Below are positions 8,668 through 16,107 of a stretch of DNA of 64,000 bases, piece after piece. Each line of letters starts with the position of its first letter. Position 1 is the stretch's first letter. Under the pieces are notes generated by a model. That model was not told the DNA's origin. It did not search any database and saw only the letters and a program-made list of their open reading frames with translations. The stretch spans positions 186,001 to 250,000 of the forward strand of contig NZ_JBJFZU010000004.1 of NCBI RefSeq assembly GCF_045032955.1, given 5' to 3'. The stretch is from Ornithinicoccus sp045032955. Its GTDB lineage: Bacteria; Actinomycetota; Actinomycetes; Actinomycetales; Dermatophilaceae. Position numbers and translations under genes: made by a program.

Positions 8668-9301
8668 CGGAGAGCGCCACCACGCCGTCGGGCAGCGGGG
8701 GAAGACCGGCCAGCGTGCAGAGCAGGTCGGCCCAGGCGCCGAGATGGGCGGCGAGCTCGCGCGGCTCGTCGCCGGGGGTCAGGACCGGGGTCCAGGAGGC
8801 GCGGATCTCCAGCTCGACCGAGGGCTCGCGCTCCGAGAGCGCCCCGAAGCTCTCCGAGGTCACGCAGGTCACGGTGCCGGCCGGAGCCGCCCAGCCGAGC
8901 TCGGCCAGCTCCAGCGCATCGGTGAGCCAGGACCACCCGGCCTGCCCGGCGAGCGGGTCGTGGCCCACCTCGGGCTCCATCTGCGCCTTGGCGTAGGTGA
9001 CCGCGCGCCACGTGCCCTCCCAGGGCTCGGGCCCCTCGGGGTCGTGCAGCACCACGAACCGGCCGGTGGCGATCGGGTCGTCGTCGGACTGGTGCGAGGG
9101 CACCACCTCACCGGAGAGGGCCACCGCGTGCGGGGCCAGCCGGGTCGGGGCCGGCACCTCCTCGAGGATCATCTCGGGGCGCACCTGCGCGGCCCGGATC
9201 CCCTCCAGGGCGAGCGCGAAGAGCCCCGCCTCGGGCGCGACGGCGCCACCCGCAGGGCTGCGCCGCGGGCGCTGGTCGGAGATCCGGCTTACCACGTCCA
9301 T
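8654..9301 (-). CDS. DUF3000 family protein
   Basis: 215 residues from ATG 9301, belonging to an actinobacterial family of unknown function that is often found next to rnd. No catalytic motif can be picked out; it is an acidic alpha/beta protein with conserved-looking ATGRFVVLHDPEGPEPWEGT and WSWLTDALELAELGW stretches. A TAGGCT hexamer, a good -10, sits one base before the ATG and seven bases before GTG codon 3 (9295), so a leaderless start at 9295 is possible. Translation of rnd is probably coupled through the overlap. No function is proposed. Confidence 0.8.
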   Translation of the reverse strand: MDVVSRISDQRPRRSPAGGAVAPEAGLFALALEGIRAAQVRPEMILEEVPAPTRLAPHAVALSGEVVPSHQSDDDPIATGRFVVLHDPEGPEPWEGTWRAVTYAKAQMEPEVGHDPLAGQAGWSWLTDALELAELGWAAPAGTVTCVTSESFGALSEREPSVELEIRASWTPVLTPGDEPRELAAHLGAWADLLCTLAGLPPLPDGVVALSGVRR

Positions 9302-9435
9302 CAGCCTAGGTCGCACCACCCCGGCAGACCAGCACCGCAACGCCGGGGGTTCCTGGAAGGAGCCGGTGTCGGCTCCGGTCGAGGTCGTGCACGAGGTGTG
9401 TCACGCTGGAGGCGGGCCACCCCGTCCTCAGATTT

Positions 9436-9458
9436 ATCTCATATATGTGATCTACAGT
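9436..9458 (+). promoter_or_regulatory. Palindromic operator and leaderless promoter for the HTH-MurA gene
   Basis: ATCTCATATATGTGAT (9436-9451) is a 16-bp inverted repeat with a single mismatched pair, in a strikingly AT-rich island. TACAGT at 9453-9458 is a TANNNT -10 hexamer followed by six bases and the ATG at 9465, the spacing expected for a leaderless mRNA. The palindrome overlaps the region just upstream of -10. The downstream gene encodes an HTH domain, so autoregulation is a reasonable inference. Confidence 0.6.
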
Positions 9459-9464
9459 GGACGG

Positions 9465-10994
9465 ATGACCGAGAGCTACCTCTCCCGCATCGGCGGGCTC
9501 ATCCGTGACGCCCGCCGACACAAGGAACTGACCCAGGCCCAGCTCGCAGAGCTGCTGAGCACCAGCCAGAGCGCCGTGGCGCGGATCGAGCAGGGCAAGC
9601 AGAACCTGTCCCTGGAGATGATCGCCCGGATCGGCGAGAAGCTCGACTCCGAGATCGTCCAGGTCTCCTCCGGCGTCCCGCAGAACCTGCGCATCACCGG
9701 TGGCGTCAAGCTCTCCGGCGAGATCGACGTGCGCACGTCCAAGAACGCCGCCGTCGCGCTGCTGTGCGCCTCGCTGCTCAACAAGGGCCGCACCACGCTG
9801 CGCAACCTGGCGCGGATCGAGGAGGTCAACCGGATCACCGAGGTGCTGACCAGCATCGGCTTCAAGATCCGCTGGCTGCCGGACTCCTCCGACCTGGAGA
9901 TCGTGCCGCCGGAGAAGATCGACCTCGGCTCCATCGACGAGGCCGCGGCCCGCCGTACCCGGACCATCATCATGTTCCTGGGCCCGCTGCTGCACGAGTT
10001 CGACACCTTCGAGCTGCCGTATGCCGGTGGCTGCGACCTCGGCACCCGCACCGTGGAGCCGCACATGATCGCGCTGCGCCACTTCGGCCTGGAGGTCACC
10101 GCGACCACGGGCAGCTACAAGGCCGCCGTCGAGGTGGGGTCCGGCCCGAGCAAGCCGATCGTGCTCACCGAGCGTGGCGACACGGTCACCGAGAACGTGC
10201 TGCTGGCCGCCGCGCGGCATACCGGCACCACCATCATCCGCAACGCCTCGTCCAACTACATGGTCCAGGACCTGTGCGTCTTCCTGCAGCAGCTCGGGGT
10301 GAAGATCGAGGGCCTCGGGACGACCACCCTCAAGGTCACCGGGGTCGCCGAGATCGACACCGACATCGAGTACGCGCCCTCGGAAGACCCGATCGAGGCG
10401 ATGAGCCTGCTCGCGGCCGCGGTGGTCACCGGCAGCGAGATCACCATCCGCCGGGTGCCGATCGAGTTCATGGAGATCGAGCTCGCGGTGCTGGACACGA
10501 TGGGCTACGAGTGCGACCTCACGCCGGAGTACCCGAGCGCGAACGGGCATACCCGGCTGGTGGACCTGACCACCAAGCCCGGTCCGCTGAAGGCGCCGCT
10601 GGACAAGATCCACCCGCTGCCCTTCCCCGGCCTCAACATCGACAACCTGCCGTTCTTCGCGATCATCGCGGCCTGCGCGCAGGGGTCGACGCTGATCCAC
10701 GACTGGGTCTACGAGAACCGCGCCATCTACCTCACCGAGCTCACCACTCTGGGCGCCAAGGTGCACCTGATGGACCCGCACCGGGTGATGATCGAGGGAC
10801 CGACCAAGTGGCGCGCCGGGGAGATCATGTGCCCGCCCGCGCTGCGCCCCGGCGTGGTCATCCTGCTGGCGATGCTGGCCGCGCCCGGGGTCTCCGTGCT
10901 GCGCAACGTCTACGTCATCAACCGCGGCTACGAGGACCTGGCCACCCGGCTGAACAACCTGGGCGCCGGGATCCAGACCTTCCGCGACATCTGA
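9465..10994 (+). CDS. XRE-type HTH domain fused to a MurA-family enolpyruvyl transferase
   Basis: 509 residues. Residues about 7-60 form a canonical XRE/Cro helix-turn-helix (LTQAQLAELLSTSQSAVARIEQG). From about 73 on, it is a full-length UDP-N-acetylglucosamine 1-carboxyvinyltransferase-like domain. Catalytic features of MurA are kept: Lys93-Asn94 (RTSKNAA), the loop AGGCDLGTRTVEPH with Cys190, and the PGLNIDNLPFF block with the aspartate. Family members transfer enolpyruvate from PEP to UDP-GlcNAc in the first committed step of peptidoglycan synthesis. The divergence and the HTH suggest a second MurA with a regulatory role. Whether it is active or a sensor cannot be told from sequence. Confidence 0.85.
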   Translation: MTESYLSRIGGLIRDARRHKELTQAQLAELLSTSQSAVARIEQGKQNLSLEMIARIGEKLDSEIVQVSSGVPQNLRITGGVKLSGEIDVRTSKNAAVALLCASLLNKGRTTLRNLARIEEVNRITEVLTSIGFKIRWLPDSSDLEIVPPEKIDLGSIDEAAARRTRTIIMFLGPLLHEFDTFELPYAGGCDLGTRTVEPHMIALRHFGLEVTATTGSYKAAVEVGSGPSKPIVLTERGDTVTENVLLAAARHTGTTIIRNASSNYMVQDLCVFLQQLGVKIEGLGTTTLKVTGVAEIDTDIEYAPSEDPIEAMSLLAAAVVTGSEITIRRVPIEFMEIELAVLDTMGYECDLTPEYPSANGHTRLVDLTTKPGPLKAPLDKIHPLPFPGLNIDNLPFFAIIAACAQGSTLIHDWVYENRAIYLTELTTLGAKVHLMDPHRVMIEGPTKWRAGEIMCPPALRPGVVILLAMLAAPGVSVLRNVYVINRGYEDLATRLNNLGAGIQTFRDI

Positions 10995-11023
10995 GCACCC
11001 GCTCCCCGCACCCCGCGATCGTC

Positions 11024-11830
11024 GTGCAGCCCGAGATCGTCCGCGACGAACGCGGCGGCGCCACCGTCATGCTCGACGGCCACCCGCAGTCCTACGTCGA
11101 CCTGGACGACCCGGAGCTGCTGGTCTTCGAGTACGTCGAGCAGTTCGCCACGGTGCTGGAGGCCCTGCGCCCGGACCCGGCACCGTTGGCGACCACCCAC
11201 GTCGGCGGGGCCGGGATGACGCTGGCCCGCTGGATCCACCGGAGGCACCCAGGGTCACCGCAGATCGTGCTGGAGCCGGACACCGCCCTCACCGAGCTGG
11301 TCCGGCGGGAGCTGCCGCTCCCGCGCGGGCACCGGATCCGGGTGCGCCCGCAGACCGGCCAGGAGGGGGTGGCCGGTCTGCGCGACGACTCCGCCGAGGT
11401 GGTCGTGGTGGACGCCTTCCAGGACGGACAGGTGCCCGGCGAGCTCGCCGGGCAGGCGTGGGCGCGGGAGCTGGCCCGGGTCCTCGCGCCGGGCGGGCTG
11501 CTGCTGGTCAACGCCGCCGACCGGCCGGGGCTGCGCTGGGTGGCACGGCTCGGCGCGACCCTGCACACCCAGCTCCCGCACGTCGGGCAGCTGGTGCTGC
11601 GCGAGGTCGACAAGGGCAAGCGCTTCGGCAACGTGGTGCTGGTCTGCTCCTCGGCACCGCTGGACGACGTCACCCTGACCCGGACCGCGGCCCGGGCCAC
11701 CTTCCCGACCCGGTGGCGCCCGGCCGCCGAGGTCACCGCCGCCGCGCGCCGGGCCGGCGTCCAGCCGTTCGGCGAGGTGGGCGAGCCCTCCCCCGCTCCC
11801 CCGGACACCGGCCGGCTCGGGCTCCGCTGA
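11024..11830 (+). CDS. Spermidine-synthase-like SAM-fold protein
   Basis: About 268 residues from GTG 11024 (ATG 11069 is an alternative). It has the Rossmann-like core of the spermidine synthase family: HPQSYVDLDDPELLVFEYV at the N-terminus, HVGGAGMTLARW for nucleotide binding, LEPDTAL, and VVVDAFQDGQVPGEL. In Actinobacteria such short, stand-alone members are common and have not generally been shown to make polyamines. It follows the HTH-MurA gene by 29 nt and may be co-transcribed. Substrate unknown. Confidence 0.75.
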   Translation: MQPEIVRDERGGATVMLDGHPQSYVDLDDPELLVFEYVEQFATVLEALRPDPAPLATTHVGGAGMTLARWIHRRHPGSPQIVLEPDTALTELVRRELPLPRGHRIRVRPQTGQEGVAGLRDDSAEVVVVDAFQDGQVPGELAGQAWARELARVLAPGGLLLVNAADRPGLRWVARLGATLHTQLPHVGQLVLREVDKGKRFGNVVLVCSSAPLDDVTLTRTAARATFPTRWRPAAEVTAAARRAGVQPFGEVGEPSPAPPDTGRLGLR

Positions 11831-11910
11831 GGGCTGCTCCAGGTATGCCGGACATCTGCCGGTCATCACGGCGCAACGCTGCGCAACGGAGCGGCACTAC
11901 GCTGGTCGGT

Positions 11911-12729
11911 GTGCGTACCCGCGAGGACATCGACTGCTGGCTCACCGACATGGACGGCGTGCTCGTCCACGAGAACCACCCGCTGCCGGGGGCGCGGGAG
12001 CTCATCGACCACTGGAACGACACCCATACCCCCTACCTGGTGCTGACGAACAACTCCATGTTCACGGCGCGCGACCTCGCCGCCCGCCTGCACGCCTCCG
12101 GGCTGCCGGTCCCCGAGCACCGGATCTGGACCAGCGCCCTGGCCACGGCGGACTTCCTGGCCGACCAGAAGCCCGGCGGCTCGGTGTACGTGGTCGGTCA
12201 GGCCGGGATCATCACCGCCCTGCACGAGGCGGGCTTCACGATGACCGAGCACGAGCCGGACTTCGTCGTCCTCGGCGAGACCCGGCAGTACTCCTTCGAG
12301 GCGATCACCACGGCGGTCCGGCTGGTCCGCAACGGGGCCCGCTTCATCGCCACCAACCCGGACGCCACCGGTCCCAGCGCGGACGGCGTGCTGCCGGCGA
12401 CCGGCGCGATCAGCGCCCTGGTCACCAAGGCCACCGGCCGCGAGCCGTACATCGTCGGCAAGCCGAACCCGATGATGTTCCGGTCCGCGCTGAACAAGAT
12501 CGGCGCGCACAGCGAGACCACCGGCATGATCGGCGACCGGATGGACACCGACATCATCGCCGGCATGGAGGCCGGGCTGCACACCGTGCTGGTGATGACC
12601 GGCATCAGCGACCGCGCGAGCCTGTCGACCTACCCGTTCCGACCGGACGAGATCCTCGAGGGCGTGCACGAGCTCGTCCCGCAGGAGCCCATCACGTCCG
12701 TGATCGAGCCCCCGACGACCGAGGTGTAG
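11911..12729 (+). CDS. HAD-IIA family hydrolase (NagD/PGP-like phosphatase)
   Basis: 272 residues from GTG 11911. HAD motif I is LTDMDGVLV with nucleophile Asp13 and acid/base Asp15. Motif II is LVLTNNS, the motif III lysine lies in IVGKPNP, and motif IV is GDRMDTDI. The large insert between motifs II and III is the C2a cap of the NagD/AraL/phosphoglycolate phosphatase group. Likely a cytosolic housekeeping phosphatase for small phosphomonoesters. TACGCT (11898-11903) lies seven bases before the GTG, suggesting a leaderless transcript. Confidence 0.85.
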   Translation: MRTREDIDCWLTDMDGVLVHENHPLPGARELIDHWNDTHTPYLVLTNNSMFTARDLAARLHASGLPVPEHRIWTSALATADFLADQKPGGSVYVVGQAGIITALHEAGFTMTEHEPDFVVLGETRQYSFEAITTAVRLVRNGARFIATNPDATGPSADGVLPATGAISALVTKATGREPYIVGKPNPMMFRSALNKIGAHSETTGMIGDRMDTDIIAGMEAGLHTVLVMTGISDRASLSTYPFRPDEILEGVHELVPQEPITSVIEPPTTEV

Positions 12730-12755
12730 GGGCTCCCAGCCAGTACGCTCAGGAC

Positions 12756-13541
12756 GTGCGCACGGCATACCTGGACCACCCCGGCCCGATCCCGATGGCC
12801 CACCGCGGTTTCGACCGCGGCGGCGCCGGTCTGGAGAACTCGATGGCGGCCTTCCAGGCGGCGGTCGAGCTGGGCTACCGGTACGTCGAGACCGACGTGC
12901 ACGCCACCCGGGACGGGGTCGTCGTCGCCCTGCACGACGAGACGCTGGACCGGGTCACCGACGCGCACGGCGTGGTCCCCGAGATGTCCTGGCGGGACGT
13001 CTCCCGGGCCCGGATCGCCGGGCAGGAGCCGGTGCCCCAGCTGGAGGACCTGCTGGGGTCGTGGCCCGAGCTGCGGGTGAACATCGACATCAAGACCCCC
13101 GGGGCGGTGCTGCCGCTGGTGCGGGCCATCGAGCGCACCCGGGCGCACGACCGGGTCTGCGTGGCCAGCTTCTCCGACCCCCGCCGCCGGGCCGCGCTGA
13201 TGCGTCTCACCCGGCCGGTCGCCACCTCCGCGGGTCAGCGGGCGGTGGCCTCCTTCCGTGCCGCGGCGCAGCTCCCGCCGCTGGTCCGGGCCTCGGTGGG
13301 CGCCCGGGCCCTGCGCGGGGTGGACGGGATGCAGGTGCCGCCGGAGCAGTACGGCATCGAGATCGTCAGCGCCACGTCGGTCGCGGCGGCGCACGAGATC
13401 GGCAAGTTCGTGCACGTGTGGACCATCGACGACCCGCAGGAGATGCACCGGCTGCTGGACCTCGGGGTGGACGGGATCATGACCGACCGCGCGGACGTGC
13501 TCAAGGACGTGCTCGTCCAGCGCGGTCAGTGGTTCCCCTGA
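12756..13541 (+). CDS. Glycerophosphodiester phosphodiesterase
   Basis: 261 residues from GTG 12756. GDPD signatures are PMAHRGFDRGG (His16, Arg17), the LENSMAAF Glu-Asn pair, VETDVHATRDG and LHDETLDRVTD, all part of the metal and active site. VWTIDDPQEMHRLLDLGVDG is the usual C-terminal block. No signal peptide, so it is cytosolic and probably recycles glycerophosphodiesters from lipid turnover. TACGCT at 12744-12749 precedes the start by six bases, so the mRNA may be leaderless. Its stop lies one base from the convergent cysJ stop. Confidence 0.92.
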   Translation: MRTAYLDHPGPIPMAHRGFDRGGAGLENSMAAFQAAVELGYRYVETDVHATRDGVVVALHDETLDRVTDAHGVVPEMSWRDVSRARIAGQEPVPQLEDLLGSWPELRVNIDIKTPGAVLPLVRAIERTRAHDRVCVASFSDPRRRAALMRLTRPVATSAGQRAVASFRAAAQLPPLVRASVGARALRGVDGMQVPPEQYGIEIVSATSVAAAHEIGKFVHVWTIDDPQEMHRLLDLGVDGIMTDRADVLKDVLVQRGQWFP

Positions 13542-13542
13542 C

Positions 13543-15345
13543 CTAGTAGGTGTCGCGCTGGTAGCGCTTGCCGTCGCGCAGCGCGGACAGGTAGTCCTCG
13601 GCCGCGTCGGCGTCCATCCGGCCGTGCTCGGCGACGACCTCGACCAGGGCGGCGTGCACGTCCTTGGCCATCCGGGTGGCGTCCCCGCAGACGTAGAGGT
13701 GCGCACCGCGTTCCAGCCAGTCGAAGACCTCACGGCCGTGCTGGGTGATCCGGTGCTGGACGTAGACCTTCTCGGCCTGGTCCCGGCTGAAGGCGACGTC
13801 CATCCGGGTCAGCAGCCCGGACTTCAGGTAGCCCTGCATCTCGACCTGGTAGAGGAAGTCCTGGGTGAAGTGCGGGTTGCCGAAGATCAGCCAGTTGTCG
13901 CCGTCCGCACCGAGCGCGTCCCGCTCCTGGAGGAAGGCGCGGAAGGGCGCGATGCCGGTCCCCGGACCGACCATGATGACCGGCACCGACGGGTCCTGCG
14001 GCAGCCGGAAGTGGTCCCCGGCCTCGACGTAGACCTTGACCCGGTCCCCCTCCTGGGAGCGACGCACGTGCCCCGAGCACCCGCCCAGGTGGTCCCGGCC
14101 GAAGCCCTGCCACTCGACGACGCCGACCGTGAGGTGCACCTCGTCCTCCACCTCCTGCTGGCTGGAGGCGATCGAGTACAGCCGCGGCTGCATCTTGCGC
14201 AGGGCGTCGACGAGCTGCTGCGCCCCGAGCCGGGCGGGGTGCTCGTGCACGATGTCGTAGATCTGGCGCTCCTCCAGGAAGGTGCGCAGCGCCGCCTTGT
14301 CCTGCGCCAGCTCCGCCAGGGTCGGGAGGGCGGCCGCCTCGGCATACCGCTGCACGAAGCCGGGGTAGGACTGGGTGAGCTCCAGGTCCTCGAGCAGCAC
14401 CTCGCGCAGGGCTTCGGTGCTCTCGCCGAGGGTGACCTCCTCGGTCCCGTCCAGGCCCAGGACCTCGAGCAGGGCGTCGACGGCCTCCGGGTCGTTGCGG
14501 AAGAACACCCCGAGGGAGTCGCCGGGCCGGTAGGTCAGCCCCGACCCCTCCAGCGAGATCTCGACGTGCCGCACGTCCTTGGTGCTCATCCGCCCGGTGA
14601 TCTTCTGCACCTCACCGATCTCGGCGAGGAACGGGCTGCGGCGCGAGTATGCCGTCGGTGCCGCCGCGAGCCCGGGCATCTGGACCACGGTGCCGCCGGC
14701 GGGGGTGACGGCGTTCAGCTCGGGCTCGAAGACGTCCAGGGTCGCCTCCACCCACCCGGCCACGTGGTCCTCGTGGTCCACGTCCAGCAGCAGGCGCTCG
14801 GCGACGACGCTCGCGCCGAGGGCACGCAGCCGGTCCTCGAAGTCGACGGCCGCCTGGCAGTAGAACTCGTAGCTGGAGTCGCCCAGTCCCAGGACGGTCA
14901 CCTGGGTGCCGGACAGGTCCGGGGCCTTCTTCGAGGCCAGGAAGCGGTGCAGCTTCTCGGCGCTCTCCGGCGGGTCGCCCTCGCCATGGGTGGAGACGAC
15001 GACCGTGAGGAACGTCTCCGACTTGAGCTGGGTGGGCTTGTAATCGGCCATGTCGGTGACGGACACGGTGAGGCCGCGGGCCCGGGCGGCCTCGGCGAGG
15101 TCGTTCGCCACGTGCTTGGCGTTGCCGGTCTGCGAGCCGTAGAGGACGGTGAGGGTGGCCCCCTCGGTCGACGACGTGGCGGTGGGACCGGGCAGCTGGG
15201 CCCCCTCGGTGCTGCCGGCGAGGTAGCCGCTCAGCCAGACCTTCTGCAGGGGCGTCAGCGTGGAGGCCAGCTCGACGAAGCGCTGGTGCTGCTCGGGCGA
15301 CAGCGGGCTGGCGGTCTCCAGCAGCTGGGACGTGGTGGTCGTCAT
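13543..15345 (-). CDS. cysJ: Sulfite reductase [NADPH] flavoprotein alpha-component
   Basis: 600-residue diflavin reductase that passes electrons from NADPH through FAD and FMN to the CysI hemoprotein. In order it has a flavodoxin domain (about 66-205, LYGSQTGNAKHV), an FAD-binding domain with RLYSIASSQ and GGCSGHV, and an NADPH domain with MVGPGTGIAPFRAF. The length matches the E. coli protein (599). It is the last gene of cysI-cysH-cysJ, starting two bases after the cysH stop. The N-terminal 50-residue helix-rich stretch before the flavodoxin domain is usual for CysJ. Confidence 0.93.
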   Translation of the reverse strand: MTTTTSQLLETASPLSPEQHQRFVELASTLTPLQKVWLSGYLAGSTEGAQLPGPTATSSTEGATLTVLYGSQTGNAKHVANDLAEAARARGLTVSVTDMADYKPTQLKSETFLTVVVSTHGEGDPPESAEKLHRFLASKKAPDLSGTQVTVLGLGDSSYEFYCQAAVDFEDRLRALGASVVAERLLLDVDHEDHVAGWVEATLDVFEPELNAVTPAGGTVVQMPGLAAAPTAYSRRSPFLAEIGEVQKITGRMSTKDVRHVEISLEGSGLTYRPGDSLGVFFRNDPEAVDALLEVLGLDGTEEVTLGESTEALREVLLEDLELTQSYPGFVQRYAEAAALPTLAELAQDKAALRTFLEERQIYDIVHEHPARLGAQQLVDALRKMQPRLYSIASSQQEVEDEVHLTVGVVEWQGFGRDHLGGCSGHVRRSQEGDRVKVYVEAGDHFRLPQDPSVPVIMVGPGTGIAPFRAFLQERDALGADGDNWLIFGNPHFTQDFLYQVEMQGYLKSGLLTRMDVAFSRDQAEKVYVQHRITQHGREVFDWLERGAHLYVCGDATRMAKDVHAALVEVVAEHGRMDADAAEDYLSALRDGKRYQRDTY

Positions 15346-15347
15346 GC

Positions 15348-16088
15348 TCACCCCTGCTCCACGTGCAGGCCGCACTCACGGACGAGGCCGAAGAAGCGCG
15401 AGCCCTCGGCGTCCAGGTCGTCTCCGGGGCGCCGGGTGGTGTGCGTGTCGCCGATGCTGACGTAGCCCTCGTGGAAGAGCGGGTGGTAGGGCAGGTCGTG
15501 CTCGGTGAGGTAGCGGTGCACGTCGCGGTTGCTCCAGTCGACGATGGGGTGGACCTTGACCCTGCCGTTCTGCTTCTCCACCGGCTGCCGGTCCGCGCGA
15601 CCGGTGGACTGCTCACGGCGCAGCCCGCTGAACCAGGTGCTGATCCCGAGCTCGTTCATCGCGCGCTGCATCGGCTCGACCTTGTTGATCCGGTTGTACT
15701 CGGTGATGCCCTCGGCGCCGTGCTCCCAGAGCCGGCCGAACCTGGCCTCCTGCCAGGCCGGGGAGAGCTCGGAGCGGTAGACGTGCAGGTTGAGACCCAG
15801 ACGGTCGGTGAGCTCGTCGATGAAGCGGTACGTCTCCGGGAAGAGGTAGCCGGTGTCGAAGAGCAGCACCGGCAGGTCCGGCACGGTCCGCGTCATCAGG
15901 TGCAGCATGACGGCCGACTGGACGCCGAAGCTGGAGGTCACGGCATACCCTCCGGGCAGGTGCTGCAGGGCCCAGTCGATGCGGTCCTGCGCGCTGCGGT
16001 CCTCGAGCCCGGACGCGGCGGCCTCGAGGTCGTGCGGCAGCAGCGGGAGCGTGGTGCAGACGCCGTCGTTGCGGGCGAGAGCGCTCAT
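15348..16088 (-). CDS. cysH: Phosphoadenylyl-sulfate (PAPS) reductase
   Basis: Reduces activated sulfate to sulfite with thioredoxin. 246 residues; the C-terminal ECGLH contains the catalytic cysteine (Cys239), and SSFGVQSAVMLHL is the PP-loop-like site. The two Cys-Cys pairs that bind the [4Fe-4S] cluster in APS reductases are absent: the aligned region reads INKVEPMQRAM. This argues for PAPS rather than APS as substrate. Preceded by GAGAGGAC and 19 nt after cysI, so part of one operon. Confidence 0.9.
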   Translation of the reverse strand: MSALARNDGVCTTLPLLPHDLEAAASGLEDRSAQDRIDWALQHLPGGYAVTSSFGVQSAVMLHLMTRTVPDLPVLLFDTGYLFPETYRFIDELTDRLGLNLHVYRSELSPAWQEARFGRLWEHGAEGITEYNRINKVEPMQRAMNELGISTWFSGLRREQSTGRADRQPVEKQNGRVKVHPIVDWSNRDVHRYLTEHDLPYHPLFHEGYVSIGDTHTTRRPGDDLDAEGSRFFGLVRECGLHVEQG

Positions 16089-16107
16089 GGGGTGTCCTCT
16101 CGGCTGG

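Noticed and set aside
11024..11830. Functional polyamine biosynthesis gene
   Set aside because: Only the fold and family motifs are visible; no aminopropyltransferase partner or speD nearby, so only a spermidine-synthase-like call is made.
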